Source: Paracoccus aminovorans
GTDB taxonomy: Bacteria > Pseudomonadota > Alphaproteobacteria > Rhodobacterales > Rhodobacteraceae
Reading direction: 5' to 3'
NCBI RefSeq assembly: GCF_900005615.1
Contig: NZ_LN832559.1
Location: 2,014,837 to 2,078,836, forward strand
Length of the DNA: 64,000 nucleotides
The notes under the pieces are model-generated. The model was not told the DNA's origin. It did not search any database and saw nothing but the letters and a program-made list of their open reading frames with translations. Below are positions 28,410 to 40,497 of the stretch, in pieces; the first letter of the stretch is position 1; every line of letters starts with the position of its first letter. The translations under genes were made by a program, and so were the position numbers.

Positions 28410-29428
28410 CGGCGTCTTCCTTTCGGCTGGCCGCGACCGCCCGCGCCGGCGCGGCGCGCACCGGTGGCGGTCAGGATCTTGAAACGAGTGTCGCCCCCCA
28501 GTTCCGAGACCTCGGCGAAGCATTCGCGCAGCGCCTGCTCATAGGGCAGGTGCCGGTTCGCCACCATCCACAGCCGCCCCGCCCCGGTCAGAAGTCCGGC
28601 CGCGGCACGGATGAAACCGGCGCCAAGGCGCGGATCGGCCGCGCGGCCCTCGTGGAAGGGCGGGTTCATGATGACGCCGTTCACCGGCTCGGACAGGTGG
28701 AAATCCAGCGCATCGGCCCAATGGAATTGCGCCCGCGGATCGGTGACGTTGCGCCGCGCGCAGTCCAGGGCCGAGGCATCGGCCTCGACCAGGTGCAGGG
28801 TCTCGACGCCGGGATGGGTCAGGATCTGCGCCGAGAGCCAGCCCCAACCCGCCCCCAGGTCGACGATCCGCGTCGGCAGCTTTTCGGGCAGCGCTGCCGC
28901 CAGCGCCTGCGAGGCGGGATCGGGCCCGTCGGCCGAAAACACCCCGGGCCGCGTCACCATGCCGGGCGCCGCCTCGTGGTCGCGCGCCGCCCAGTCGCCG
29001 GGCAGCCAGCCCGGCTGGGGCAGCGTCACGCGGAAGATCTTGCCATGCGCGCGCGACTGCACCGCATCGACCGGCGCCAGCCCGCGCAGCTCCTTCAGCA
29101 CCGCGTCGACGCCGTCGGTCTTTTGCCCGTCCACCCACAGCGCGGCGCCGGGCGGCAGATGCGCGGCGGCCTCGGCGATGCGCGCCCGTGCCGCGGCGCG
29201 CGCCCGGGGCAGGAAGACCACCGCGGTCTCGAACCCGCCGGCCGCCGAGGTCGCCACCGCGAACCCGCGCGCCGTCAGCGCCTGGTGGTCGGGAAAGAAC
29301 CCCTGCACGACTTGGGTGTGCGCGGGATCGAAAGGGTCCAGGTCGGTCCCGGCGCCGGCCCCGACCAGCAACAGGCGACCTTCGGGCGGCGTGCCGCCAA
29401 AGACAAGTTCCAGCCGTGATCCAGCCAA
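28406..29428 (-). CDS. rsmC: RsmC-like class I methyltransferase (16S rRNA m2G type)
   Basis: 340 residues: a degenerate N-terminal methyltransferase-like half and an active C-terminal half, the RsmC/RlmG plan. SAM loop IVDLGAGWGWLSAQIL (about 188-203), acidic strand HLVEADASALDCARRN, and catalytic NPPFHEGRAAD, the motif of N2-guanine methyltransferases. The Gly/Arg-rich tail (RAGAGGRGQPKGRRR) may bind RNA. Whether the target is G1207 of 16S rRNA is inferred from family. ATG 29428 is 3 bases from the clpS stop, so clpS, rsmC and the SDR gene form one run. Confidence 0.85.
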   Translation of the reverse strand: MAGSRLELVFGGTPPEGRLLLVGAGAGTDLDPFDPAHTQVVQGFFPDHQALTARGFAVATSAAGGFETAVVFLPRARAAARARIAEAAAHLPPGAALWVDGQKTDGVDAVLKELRGLAPVDAVQSRAHGKIFRVTLPQPGWLPGDWAARDHEAAPGMVTRPGVFSADGPDPASQALAAALPEKLPTRIVDLGAGWGWLSAQILTHPGVETLHLVEADASALDCARRNVTDPRAQFHWADALDFHLSEPVNGVIMNPPFHEGRAADPRLGAGFIRAAAGLLTGAGRLWMVANRHLPYEQALRECFAEVSELGGDTRFKILTATGARRAGAGGRGQPKGRRR

Positions 29429-29431
29429 TTT

Positions 29432-29749
29432 CTACTCTTTTTCCATGGTGCATTGCAGCGGATGCTGCTGGCGGCGGGCAAGTTCCATGACCTGCGCCAC
29501 CTTGGTTTCCGCGATCTCGTGCGAGAACACGCCGACGACCGCCACCCCCTTGCGATGCACCGTCAGCATGATCTCGATCGCCTGGGCGTGGGTCATCGAG
29601 AACAGCCGCTCGAGCACATGCACGACGAATTCCATGGGCGTGAAATCATCGTTCAGAAGCAACACCTTGTACATCGGCGGTCGCTTCGTGCGGGGCTTGG
29701 TCTTGACTCCCAGCTCGACCTCTTCGCGGTCTCCGGGTCGGTTGGTCAT
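29432..29749 (-). CDS. clpS: ATP-dependent Clp protease adaptor
   Basis: N-degron adaptor for ClpAP, 105 residues. After a flexible N-terminus (residues 1-24) the core reads [24 protein letters not shown], with NDDFTPME binding the N-terminal hydrophobic residue, then [21 protein letters not shown] and [16 protein letters not shown] 29749 ([10 protein letters not shown]) is the usual start; upstream frame extending to 30091 is non-coding. Divergent from the carboxypeptidase gene. Confidence 0.95.
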   Translation of the reverse strand: MTNRPGDREEVELGVKTKPRTKRPPMYKVLLLNDDFTPMEFVVHVLERLFSMTHAQAIEIMLTVHRKGVAVVGVFSHEIAETKVAQVMELARRQQHPLQCTMEKE

Positions 29750-29990
29750 CTGCGGATTGGTCACGACGCTTGCAACGGGATAGGGACGGTTCTGTCGCCG
29801 AATATAGGGGCTTTCCCCGGGCTTGATAAGCCCCGCGCTGGATGGCCGGCCGATCCTTGCAACCGGCGGCAGATTGCGGGCGCGGCCGGCAAACTTACGG
29901 TTTCCGAGCAGGAGAATGCGTGTTATTGTCCCTTTATTAATGAAGGGTCCGCATAATGAACGGGCCCTCAGAGGCAGAAAGACCGGGACC

Positions 29991-31679
29991 GTGAGCAGAA
30001 TCAGCAAGAATGTCCGCTTGGGACTGATGATCCTATTGGCCTGGGCCATGCCCATGGCGGCAACGGCAGCGCCCTTCGCGGCCTTCGTCATGGATGCCCG
30101 AACCGGGCAGGAAATCTATGCGCAGAACGCCGACACGCGGCTGCACCCCGCGTCGCTGACCAAGATGATGACGCTTTATCTGGCCTTCAACGCCATCGAG
30201 CGCGGCCAGGTCCGGCTGGACAGCAAGTTCCTGGTCAGCAGCCATGCGGCCTCGCAACCGCCGTCGCGGCTGGGGCTGAAGCCCGGCCAGCGGATCGAGC
30301 TGCGTTACCTGATCCGCGCCGCGGCGGTCAAATCCGCCAATGACGCGGCCACCGTGATCGGAGAGGGCCTGGCAGGGTCCGAGGCGCAATTCGGCGCGCA
30401 GATGACGCAGATGGCGCGCGCGCTTGGCATGCGCAACACCAATTTCCGCAACGCCAACGGCTTGACGACCGAGGGGCATTATTCCACCGCCCGCGACATG
30501 ACGATCCTGGGGCGGCGGCTGTTCTACGATTTTCCGCAATATTACTCGATCTTCTCGCGCCGTTCGGCGGATGCGGGCATCGCCACGGTGTCCAGCACCA
30601 ACCGCCGCTTCCTCGACAGCTACGAGGGCGCGGACGGGATCAAGACCGGCTATACCCGCGCCGCGGGCTTCAACCTGACCGCCTCGGCCAAGCGCGGCTC
30701 GAAGCGGATCGTGGCCACCGTCCTGGGCGGCACCTCGACCGCGCATCGCAACACGGTCATGGCCCAGCTTCTGGACGCCGGTTTCGGAAAGGCCCCCACC
30801 CGTGTGCGTGAGGTAAAGCCCGCCCCGCCGCAACTCGTGGCCGAGAAGAAGGTGCGCCGTACGGTGCAGGTTGCAAGCGTGGCGCCGTCCAGCCCCGGTT
30901 CGGCCTCGTCCCAGGTGCAGCTCTCGGCTTCGGATCGGCCGGTGGCGCGGGCTTCGACCGCAGCGGTGGTGACGCCGGCAGCCATCTCGGCCGCGGTATC
31001 GCGCGCCCAGGCCGCGGCCGCGCCAGCCCCCAGGGCCGCCGGTGATACGCTGGCCGCCAGCGCGCGCCCGAACCGCAAGCCCGGCGCAGGCCCGGTTGCG
31101 AATGCCGCCGTCGATCCCAATGTCCTGGCCCGCGCCGCGCGCCCCGCCGCGCGTCCGGAAGAGGGCGACGCCTCGGAAGCGCTCGCCCCCGCGGCCGGGG
31201 ACGAGATCCAGGCGGTGCGCCCGACGCCCGCTCCGCGCAACGACCAGTCGGCAAGCCTGGTCGAACCGGCTGCCACCGGCTCGGCTTCGCTTTTCGTCCA
31301 GGCGGCAGCGGCGCAGCCTGAACGGATGGCCCTGCTGGGCACGCCTGCGCCCGCTCCGCGCTCGGAAACGATCATCTTGGCCGCGCTGGAACCCGACCAC
31401 GGCGCGCCCGAGGCGACCGAGATCGTCTCGCGCGGGTCCGGTTCGGGCAAGGGCTGGGGGGTTTCGCTGGGCCTCTACCGCTCGCAGCAGGAGGCCGAGC
31501 AATTGCTGCTGAAGACGGCGCTGCAGGAAAGCGCCTCGCTGGGCAGCGCCGTCAGCCGCGTCGCCAATACCAAGCGCGGGTTCGAGGCGAATTTCGTCGG
31601 CATGTCGAAAGAGACCGCCGAGCTGGCCTGCGGCCGCATGGCTGCGCGCCAACAGGACTGCAAGGTCCTCGGTCCCTGA
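29991..31679 (+). CDS. D-alanyl-D-alanine carboxypeptidase with C-terminal SPOR domain
   Basis: Periplasmic penicillin-binding protein that trims peptidoglycan pentapeptides. Signal peptide [17 protein letters not shown]; catalytic motifs HPASLTKMM (SxxK), KSANDAA (SxN) and DGIKTGYT (KTG), all within the first 260 residues. A Pro/Ala-rich low-complexity linker of about 210 residues follows, then a SPOR domain (about 485-562, [19 protein letters not shown]), which binds denuded septal glycan. GTG 29991 gives 562 residues and a sensible signal peptide; Mets at 29916 or 30024 are alternatives. Followed by a terminator. Confidence 0.88.
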   Translation: MSRISKNVRLGLMILLAWAMPMAATAAPFAAFVMDARTGQEIYAQNADTRLHPASLTKMMTLYLAFNAIERGQVRLDSKFLVSSHAASQPPSRLGLKPGQRIELRYLIRAAAVKSANDAATVIGEGLAGSEAQFGAQMTQMARALGMRNTNFRNANGLTTEGHYSTARDMTILGRRLFYDFPQYYSIFSRRSADAGIATVSSTNRRFLDSYEGADGIKTGYTRAAGFNLTASAKRGSKRIVATVLGGTSTAHRNTVMAQLLDAGFGKAPTRVREVKPAPPQLVAEKKVRRTVQVASVAPSSPGSASSQVQLSASDRPVARASTAAVVTPAAISAAVSRAQAAAAPAPRAAGDTLAASARPNRKPGAGPVANAAVDPNVLARAARPAARPEEGDASEALAPAAGDEIQAVRPTPAPRNDQSASLVEPAATGSASLFVQAAAAQPERMALLGTPAPAPRSETIILAALEPDHGAPEATEIVSRGSGSGKGWGVSLGLYRSQQEAEQLLLKTALQESASLGSAVSRVANTKRGFEANFVGMSKETAELACGRMAARQQDCKVLGP

Positions 31680-32069
31680 AAGCCTCGATCCCAAAGCCTT
31701 TCGGCGCCTGAAGATGGCTTGCGCCCTCGCCAGGACAGAATCGGAACCCCGGCCGCAAGGACCGGGGTTTCTGTTTGGTCTGTCTCCCGTCCAAAAATTT
31801 GCGCCGGTGCCTGACGATTCCGCCATCGGGGCCGGTCCGATCCCTTCTCGGCACTTCCCCCGACGGCGAGCCTGCCGCGAGCGCGGCAGGTCTGAGCAAG
31901 GCGAAAGAAACCAAGCACCCGCGCCTTCGGCTTTGCCGTGCGGCGTCGCTCGGCGTGATCGTCCTGACCGCTGCTCACGATCTCCACATCGGGGCGAGAT
32001 GGACATCGCGCGATCCTGATGTGAGACATCCGGGGCTTGCCTCGCAGGAGCCGAAGGCGCGCCCCCATC
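31680..32069. other. Intergenic region between the carboxypeptidase gene and ccoS
   Basis: Gap of 390 bp between convergent genes. It holds the terminator at 31745 and a second perfect hairpin, CCTGCCGC/GCGGCAGG at 31871-31890. I see no gene with a plausible start and ribosome site. Confidence 0.5.
31745..31772 (+). terminator. Terminator of the carboxypeptidase gene
   Basis: AACCCCGG, loop CCGCAAGG, then ACCGGGGTTT; GC stem followed by TTTCTGTTT about 65 bases after the stop. Confidence 0.7.
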
Positions 32070-32228
32070 TTACGGCTTGGGATGGTCGTCCCACTCCGAG
32101 CTCAGGATGCGCTCGGCGTCGCCCTTGGGGTCCTCGTATTGCCGACCACGCAGCGCCCAGATGAAGGCCAGCAGGCCCAGCCCGCCCAGGCCCAGGGATA
32201 CCGGAATGAGGATGCTTAGAATTTCCAT
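32070..32228 (-). CDS. ccoS: cbb3 oxidase maturation protein CcoS
   Basis: 52-residue membrane protein with one N-terminal helix (MEILSILIPVSLGLGGLGLL) and a short cytoplasmic tail containing the family motif RGRQYEDPKGDAERIL. CcoS is needed to insert heme b and copper into the CcoN subunit. It is the last gene of ccoGHIS, 12 bases after ccoI, and is too short for most gene finders. Confidence 0.9.
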   Translation of the reverse strand: MEILSILIPVSLGLGGLGLLAFIWALRGRQYEDPKGDAERILSSEWDDHPKP

Positions 32229-32240
32229 GTCGCCCCCTCT

Positions 32241-34442
32241 CTAGCGCAGCCGCAAGGCGTTCAGCGTGACGCTGATCGAGCTCAGCGACATCGCCAGAGC
32301 TGCCATCAGCGGCGTCGCCAGCCCGGCGATGGCAAAGGGCACGGCGACGACGTTGTAGCCCAGCGAGATCGCGAAATTCTCCTTGATGCGGGACCGGGAC
32401 CGGCGCGCGACCTCCAGCGCCTCGGCCACCGGCGCCAGGTCGCTGCCCATCAGCACGATATCCGAAGCGGTGCGCGCCGCATCCAGCGCCGAGGCCGGCG
32501 AGATCGAGACATGCGCCTCGGCCAGCGCCGCGGTGTCGTTGAGCCCGTCGCCGACCATCAGCACATGCCGGCCCTCGGCCCGCAGAGCCCGGATCGCCTC
32601 GGCCTTGCCCAGCGGTGCGACGCCGGCATGCCATTCGGCGATCCCCAGCCGTGTCGCCAGGTCCTCGACCACCGGCGCGGCATCGCCCGACAGCAGCAGC
32701 ACCCGCCGGCGGCGCGACAGCAGCCGCGCCACGCAAGCCTCGGCCCCCGGCCGCAGCCGGTCCGAGAATTCCAGCCGGATCGGCCCGCCCTGCCCCAGAG
32801 ACAGCCAACTGGCCGAAAGCCGGGCGTCACCATGCTCGGCCCCCAGCCAGTCGGCGCGGCCCAGACGGACCTCGCGCCCCTGCCAGCGTCCGGCGATGCC
32901 GTAGCCCGGCACCTCGCGCAGATCCTCCAGCGGCGCGGGCCGGGCCCCGGCCTCGACCAGCGCCTGGGCCAGGGCCTGCGACAGCGGATGGCCCGACCCC
33001 TGCGCCAACGCCAGCGCCACCGGCCGCGCCTCGGCCGGCACCGCCGCCAGCGACACAAGCTGCGGCACGCCCATGGTCAGGGTGCCGGTCTTGTCGAAGA
33101 CCACGGTGTCCACCTCGGCCAGCCGTTCCAGCGCGGTACCGTCCTTGATCAGCATGCCGCGCCGGAACAGCCGCCCCGAAGCCGCGGTGACCACCGCCGG
33201 CACCGCCAGCCCCAGCGCGCAGGGGCAGGTGATGATCAGCACCGCCGCCGCCACGTTCACCGCCAGCCGCGGGTCGCGCGTGGCCAGATACCAGCCCAGG
33301 AAGCTGCAAAAGGCCAGCAGATGCACCAGCGGCGAATACAGCCGCGAGGCGCGGTCGGCGAGGCCGGTGTAATGGCCGCGCGCCGATTCCGCCGCCGCGA
33401 CCAGGGCTGTCAGCCGCGCCAGCGAGCTGTCGCGCCCGGCTGCCGTGACCCGCATCAGCAGCGGGCCGGTCAGGTTCACTTCGCCCGCCGACAGCGCAAG
33501 CCCGGGCGCCGCCGGCACAGGGATGCTTTCGCCGGTCAGAAGCGAGCGGTCGATCTCGCTGCTGCCCTCGGCGATCTCGCCATCGGCCGGTACCCGGGCG
33601 CCGGGGCGGATGCGGACCAGATCGCCGGGACGAAGGTCCGCCACCGGCACTGCCTCGTCGCCCGCCTCGGTCACGCGGAAGGCGCGCGGCACCTCGAGCG
33701 CGGTCAGTTCCTCGGCGGCCGAGCGCGCCACGGCACGGGTGCGATAGTCCAGGTAGCGGCCGATCAGCAGGAAGAAGCACAGCATCACCGCCGCGTCGAA
33801 ATAGGCGTGATGGCCGGAATGGACCGTCTCGTAGACCGAGATCGCCGAGGCCAGCACCAGCGCCAGCGAGATCGGCACGTCCATGCCCAGACGCCCGTGC
33901 CGCAATGCCCGCCAGGCGCTGGCAAAGAAGGGCTGTCCAGCGAAGGCCACGGTCGGCAGGGCGATGGCGCCGGAAATCCAGTGGAACAGGTCGCGGGTCG
34001 CCGCCTCGGCCCCGGACCAGACCGCGACCGACAGGATCATGATGTTCATCATGGCAAAGCCCGAGACGCCGATCCGCATCAGGATGTCGCGCCCCTGCCG
34101 GTCGGCGGCCGAGGCCGACAGCGCCGCCGGGTCGAGCTCATGCGCCTCGTAGCCGATCGATTCGACCACCGGGATCAGGTCCTGCGCTTCCAGGCCCGGC
34201 GCATCCACGGTGACCCGGCGCAGAGTCAGGTTCACCCGCGCCGCGCGGACGCCGGGGTGGCGGGTCAGCACGCGCTCGACGTCGGTGATGCAGGTGGCGC
34301 AATGGATCGTCGGCAGGGACAGGATCACGTCCTCGACCGCGCCGCCGCGGGCATCGGCGATGCGCCGCGCCAGGGGCGCCGCGTCGCAGGCCGGACAGGC
34401 GGAGAGCCGGACGGCATGGTCCTGCAGCGAGGCGTCGGACAT
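32241..34442 (-). CDS. ccoI: Copper-transporting P1B-type ATPase for cbb3 assembly
   Basis: 733-residue inner-membrane Cu(I) exporter (FixI/CopA2 type) that supplies copper to the CcoN heme-copper centre. N-terminal Cys pair CPACDAA and a heavy-metal-binding domain with HCATCITDVERVL. Eight membrane helices are expected, with the ion-binding CPC in ITCPCALGLAVP, phosphorylation site DKTGTLTMG, the nucleotide-domain HP motif GSGHPLSQA, and hinge VGDGLNDTAAL. One base separates it from ccoH. Together with ccoG and ccoH it forms a maturation operon under the FNR box at 36422. Confidence 0.95.
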   Translation of the reverse strand: MSDASLQDHAVRLSACPACDAAPLARRIADARGGAVEDVILSLPTIHCATCITDVERVLTRHPGVRAARVNLTLRRVTVDAPGLEAQDLIPVVESIGYEAHELDPAALSASAADRQGRDILMRIGVSGFAMMNIMILSVAVWSGAEAATRDLFHWISGAIALPTVAFAGQPFFASAWRALRHGRLGMDVPISLALVLASAISVYETVHSGHHAYFDAAVMLCFFLLIGRYLDYRTRAVARSAAEELTALEVPRAFRVTEAGDEAVPVADLRPGDLVRIRPGARVPADGEIAEGSSEIDRSLLTGESIPVPAAPGLALSAGEVNLTGPLLMRVTAAGRDSSLARLTALVAAAESARGHYTGLADRASRLYSPLVHLLAFCSFLGWYLATRDPRLAVNVAAAVLIITCPCALGLAVPAVVTAASGRLFRRGMLIKDGTALERLAEVDTVVFDKTGTLTMGVPQLVSLAAVPAEARPVALALAQGSGHPLSQALAQALVEAGARPAPLEDLREVPGYGIAGRWQGREVRLGRADWLGAEHGDARLSASWLSLGQGGPIRLEFSDRLRPGAEACVARLLSRRRRVLLLSGDAAPVVEDLATRLGIAEWHAGVAPLGKAEAIRALRAEGRHVLMVGDGLNDTAALAEAHVSISPASALDAARTASDIVLMGSDLAPVAEALEVARRSRSRIKENFAISLGYNVVAVPFAIAGLATPLMAALAMSLSSISVTLNALRLR

Positions 34443-34443
34443 G

Positions 34444-34911
34444 TCAGTTCACCCGGTTGCCGTGGTAATGGTCGATGCGCTGGCGAAAGACGGTGCCGTC
34501 GGGCGCGATGGCGGTCAGGTGGATGTTCCACAGCCCCGGCGCCAGCGTCAACGGCGCCCGGAATAGGCCGTCGGCATAGGCGAACTCCGGGCTCTGATCC
34601 TCGCGCACATGGGTCGGGCGGCCGACGATGACCTGAAGCGTCTCGACCGGGGCCGGATTGCCCTGGGCATCGCGGATCGCCAGCGTGAGTTCATGGCCGT
34701 CGAAATCCGGAGTCACCGTCCAGTCCAGCGCCTGCTGGGCCGCGCGCTCGCGGTCGAAGTCCTGCGAGGCGACATAGCTGTTCTTGACCTCGAGCCCCGG
34801 GAAGGTGCCGACCGCCTTGACCGCCATGAAGACGTTGACGCCGATGATGATGCCGAAGGCGGCCAGGGTGATCAGCAGCACATGACGGCCGGTCAGTTCG
34901 CGGGGCATCAT
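34444..34911 (-). CDS. ccoH: cbb3 assembly protein CcoH (FixH)
   Basis: 155 residues with one N-terminal transmembrane helix (LLITLAAFGIIIGVNVFMAVKAV), the family motif GTFPGLEVKNSYVASQDFDRE, and a periplasmic beta-rich domain (LTLAPGLWNIHLTAIAPDG). CcoH stabilises cbb3 assembly intermediates. Its start overlaps the ccoG stop as ATGA. Confidence 0.93.
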   Translation of the reverse strand: MMPRELTGRHVLLITLAAFGIIIGVNVFMAVKAVGTFPGLEVKNSYVASQDFDRERAAQQALDWTVTPDFDGHELTLAIRDAQGNPAPVETLQVIVGRPTHVREDQSPEFAYADGLFRAPLTLAPGLWNIHLTAIAPDGTVFRQRIDHYHGNRVN

Positions 34912-36365
34912 TCGCTCCTTCCGTGGAAGACGGTGCCGACATGGGTCCTGACGCCATCGGTGGCATCCTCGACCCAGAGCGTCAACTCGTTCTGGGCGCC
35001 TTCGGCAAGCGCCGAGCCCTTTTCGGCGGTGATATAGACCCGCTGGGTATGGGTGCTGTTGGCAGCCACCTCGACCTGGCCGCCCGGCAGCCCTTCCAGC
35101 GTCACCTGCGTGCCCTGCGGCGCGGTGCCGTCCGGGCCGGTGACCGAGACGCTGAATTCATGCCCGCTGCCCTGCTTGTTGCGCAGCCGCAGCGCGTAGG
35201 TGTTGCGGATCGCGCCGTCGGCCATGGTGACATAGAGCGGGTTCCTGACCGGCGTCACGTTCAGGTCGAAGGGCGAGCGCAGGAACAGCGCCACCATCAG
35301 CCCCACCCCGATCCCGCCCCAGAGCGTGAAGTAAAGCAGCGTCCGCGGGCGCAGGATGTGCTTGAGCAGCGGTTTCGGCTTGCCGCCGGCACGCTCGGCC
35401 GCCTCGTCGCGCAGCGCCATGTAGTCGATCAGCCCGCGCGGCTTGCCGATCTTGTCCATCACGTCGTTGCAGGCGTCGATGCACAGCGCGCAGGTGATGC
35501 ATTCCAGCTGCTGGCCGTCGCGGATGTCGATGCCCATGGGACAGACGTTGACGCAGGCCATGCAGTCGATGCAATCGCCCTTTGCGCCGCCGTCCGAGCG
35601 AGTGGCCTCGCCCTTGTGGATCTTGCCGCGCGGCTCGCCCCGCCAGTCGCGATAGGCGACGGTCAGCGTGTCCTCGTCCATCATCGCGGCCTGGATGCGC
35701 GGCCAGGGACAGGCATAGATGCAGATCTGTTCGCGGGCAAAGCCGCCGAACAGGAAGGTGGTCGCGGTCAGGATGGCCATGGTCATATAGGCGACCGGAT
35801 GGGCCTGACCGGTGAAAAGATTGCCGAGCAACGTCGGCGCATCGGTGAAATAGAAGATCCAGGCGCCGCCGGTCAGCACCGCGATCGCCAGCCAGATCGT
35901 CCATTTCGTCAGCCGCAGCCGCAGCTTGCGCGCGCTCCACGGCTCGTTCCACAGCCGGACGCGGGCGTTGCGGTCGCCCTCGACCCAGCGCTCGGTCAGG
36001 ATGAAGAGGTCGGTCCAGACCGTCTGCGGACAGGCATAGCCGCACCAGACCCGGCCCAGGGCCGAGGTGAACAGGAACAGCCCCAGCCCCGCCATGACCA
36101 GCAGGCCGGCGACGAAATAGAATTCGTGCGGCCAGATCTCGATCCAGAAGAAATAGAAGCGGCGGTTCGCCAGGTCGACCAGCACCGCCTGGTCGGGCAT
36201 GCCGGGACCGCGGTCCCAGCGCAGCCAGGGGGTGATGTAATAGATCGCCAGGGTCACCGCCATGATGACCCATTTGAGGTTGCGGAACGTCCCCTTCACC
36301 CGGCGCGGAAAGATCGGCTCTCGGGCGGCGTATAGGCGTGGCGGGTCGATGTCGGATTGCGACAT
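34908..36365 (-). CDS. ccoG: cbb3 accessory polyferredoxin CcoG (FixG/RdxA)
   Basis: 485-residue membrane protein; CcoG reduces Cu(II) to Cu(I) for oxidase assembly. Five hydrophobic helices are visible (VIMAVTLAIYYITPWL, FYFVAGLLVMAGLGLFLF, among others). Two [4Fe-4S] ferredoxin motifs follow: CIDCMACVNVCPMGID and CITCALCIDAC. Extra Cys in WCGYACPQTVW and ICIYACPW are also family-typical. The C-terminus is an Ig-like FixG domain. ATG 36365 (MSQSDIDPPR) follows GGAGC; an upstream frame is not coding. First gene of ccoGHIS. Confidence 0.95.
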   Translation of the reverse strand: MSQSDIDPPRLYAAREPIFPRRVKGTFRNLKWVIMAVTLAIYYITPWLRWDRGPGMPDQAVLVDLANRRFYFFWIEIWPHEFYFVAGLLVMAGLGLFLFTSALGRVWCGYACPQTVWTDLFILTERWVEGDRNARVRLWNEPWSARKLRLRLTKWTIWLAIAVLTGGAWIFYFTDAPTLLGNLFTGQAHPVAYMTMAILTATTFLFGGFAREQICIYACPWPRIQAAMMDEDTLTVAYRDWRGEPRGKIHKGEATRSDGGAKGDCIDCMACVNVCPMGIDIRDGQQLECITCALCIDACNDVMDKIGKPRGLIDYMALRDEAAERAGGKPKPLLKHILRPRTLLYFTLWGGIGVGLMVALFLRSPFDLNVTPVRNPLYVTMADGAIRNTYALRLRNKQGSGHEFSVSVTGPDGTAPQGTQVTLEGLPGGQVEVAANSTHTQRVYITAEKGSALAEGAQNELTLWVEDATDGVRTHVGTVFHGRSE

Positions 36366-36421
36366 GATTGGCTCCTGTTGCGCGCGTGGCTCGGGTCTAG
36401 GCCCTGGCGGCGGCGGACGCA

Positions 36422-36435
36422 TTGATCTGCGTCAA
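36422..36435 (-). promoter_or_regulatory. FNR box upstream of ccoG
   Basis: TTGATCTGCGTCAA, centred about 63 bases before the ccoG start. One half site is the exact FNR consensus TTGAT; the other reads GTCAA instead of ATCAA. It is identical over all 14 bases to the box between ccoN and uspA. Confidence 0.82.
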
Positions 36436-36560
36436 GCGCGTGGCGTTCGCGCTTATACCGGCGACGGAACCCGGGCGGCATGGGCCGTATTGTCGCATTG
36501 ATGGGACGGGAAAGCACGCGCCGGCTTGCGTTGCCTGGTCTCCTGCGCATTTCATTGGAA

Positions 36561-36604
36561 CACCGGCCCCCCTGGAAACGCGCGAACAGGACGGGGGGCC
36601 GGTG
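36561..36604 (-). terminator. Terminator of ccoNOQP
   Basis: Long perfect 12-bp stem CACCGGCCCCCC/GGGGGGCCGGTG with a 20-base loop, starting about 50 bases after the ccoP stop. It lacks a T-run on the minus strand, but position and stability suggest termination or 3'-end protection between the two cco operons. Confidence 0.6.
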
Positions 36605-36656
36605 CCTCCGGGGCCGGTCGCCCGGCCGCGGATCTGGGATGCAGGTCGCGGGGCGG

Positions 36657-37694
36657 CTATTCGCCGCCGCCCAGACCGTGCACATAGGATGCGACCGCGC
36701 GGATGTCGGCCTCGGACAGCCGGCCGTTCCAGGCCGGCATGACGCCGAAGGGTCCGTCATGCACGATCCGGGTGATCGTCGCCGGATCCGAGCCATAGAG
36801 CCAGACCGCATCGGTCAGGTTGGGCGCGCCCTGGCTGCGGTCGCCGGTGCCGTCCTCGCCATGGCACGAGGTGCAGTTGTCGGCAAAGACCGTCGCGCCT
36901 TCGGCGGCCAGCGCCGCGTCATGCGGCTTGCCGCCCAGTTCCAGCACATAGTTCACCACCTGCCGGATCTGGGTGTTGTCCAGCAGTTGGTCGGCGCCGA
37001 ACTTCGGCATTTCCGAATAGCGGGTGTCCTCGTCCTTGGGATCGCGGATGCCGTGCTGGATCGTGGTGTGGATGTCGTCCAGCGTGCCGCCCCACAGCCA
37101 GTCGTTGTCCAGAAGCGTCGGATAGCCCGAGGCCCCGCCCGCGCCCGAGCCGTGGCACTGCGCGCACCAGGTGCGGAAGATCGCGGCGCCGGCATTGGCG
37201 GTATAGTTCGCCAGCTCCGGATCGGCGGCGATCTGGTCCAGCGGCGTCTCGACCAGCTTGGCCTGGATCGGCGCATTGGCGTCGGCGAAGCGCTGGATCT
37301 CGGCCGCCACGTCCGAACGGTAGTTCTGGCCCAGCAGCCCCTTGGTCGCCCCCGAGATCAGCGGGATCGCCGGATAGGCCACCAGATAGAACAGCCCCCA
37401 GACGATGGTGGCATAGAAGGACCACAGCCACCAGCGCGGCAGCGGGTTGTCGTATTCCTCGATCCCGTCCCAGCTGTGGCCGGTCGAGGGCACCTCGATC
37501 ACCTTGCGCACGCCCTTGCGGTCGCGGACCACGCGGGTGCTGCCGACCGGGCGATGCAGCGGCTTGCCGTCCGGCCCCTCGGGCGGATGGGCCGCGATCT
37601 GCGCCTCGTGGGCCTTGTCCGCGGCCTGGCGTTCCAGCTCGATCCGGTTGTCCGGGTTCTGCGGGCTGGTGTGCTCGTCGTCGGTATCGGCCAT
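36657..37694 (-). CDS. ccoP: cbb3 oxidase diheme cytochrome c subunit
   Basis: Electron-entry subunit of 345 residues, anchored by one helix ([21 protein letters not shown], about 88-108) with two periplasmic class I cytochrome c domains: heme sites WCAQCHGSG and NCTSCHGED, Met ligands probably in SEMPKFG and GVMPAW. ATG 37694 is 5 bases after a GGAGG and overlaps the ccoQ stop as TGATG; GTG 37697 is a less likely start. Last gene of ccoNOQP. Confidence 0.96.
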   Translation of the reverse strand: MADTDDEHTSPQNPDNRIELERQAADKAHEAQIAAHPPEGPDGKPLHRPVGSTRVVRDRKGVRKVIEVPSTGHSWDGIEEYDNPLPRWWLWSFYATIVWGLFYLVAYPAIPLISGATKGLLGQNYRSDVAAEIQRFADANAPIQAKLVETPLDQIAADPELANYTANAGAAIFRTWCAQCHGSGAGGASGYPTLLDNDWLWGGTLDDIHTTIQHGIRDPKDEDTRYSEMPKFGADQLLDNTQIRQVVNYVLELGGKPHDAALAAEGATVFADNCTSCHGEDGTGDRSQGAPNLTDAVWLYGSDPATITRIVHDGPFGVMPAWNGRLSEADIRAVASYVHGLGGGE

Positions 37695-37882
37695 CACTCG
37701 ACCTCCTTCTGACCCGCCGCGCGCGGGCTCGTCTCGTTACGGAAGATGCTTTCCGCCGCGTCGCGGTGCAGCGGGCGCGAGCCCGGCCGGAGGGCGAAGA
37801 CGATCGCCCCCAGGAAGAACAGCACCAGCGACAGCAGCACCCAGCTGTCGGCCAGTTCGCGCAGGAAGGAATATTTTTCCAT
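37694..37882 (-). CDS. ccoQ: cbb3 oxidase subunit CcoQ
   Basis: 62-residue single-helix protein ([34 protein letters not shown] in two hydrophobic parts) with the tail [10 protein letters not shown]. CcoQ stabilises the association of CcoP with CcoNO. It lies between ccoO (8 bases upstream) and ccoP (overlapping). Confidence 0.93.
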   Translation of the reverse strand: MEKYSFLRELADSWVLLSLVLFFLGAIVFALRPGSRPLHRDAAESIFRNETSPRAAGQKEVE

Positions 37883-37890
37883 CGCGGGCC

Positions 37891-40260
<2,370 letters not shown>

Positions 40261-40353
40261 TCATCCTGTGCCGAAGACGCCCGAATCGCATGCGGCTGCG
40301 GTGGAAATGCGGCTCGACTTCGGTGTTCTACAGTCACACGGTTTCGTGACACA

Positions 40354-40367
40354 TTGATCTGCGTCAA
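40354..40367. promoter_or_regulatory. FNR box between ccoN and uspA
   Basis: TTGATCTGCGTCAA, 109 bases from the ccoN start and 131 from the uspA start. Its position fits FNR control of ccoNOQP and possibly of uspA, which is divergent. Identical to the ccoG box. Confidence 0.85.
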
Positions 40368-40497
40368 TCGGTCTCGCATCGATAGGTGTAAAATCGCAAA
40401 ATACCCGGACAGGATGTCGCAGCGCGCTGCCGCCAGCCGTTGCGATTCCCCCGCACTCCGACGCAAGTCGGACCCAACGCGAAATGAGGAGAGGCCC

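Noticed and set aside
31680..32069. Short frames in the gap before ccoS
   Set aside because: None has a ribosome site or protein-like composition; the gap contains terminator hairpins.
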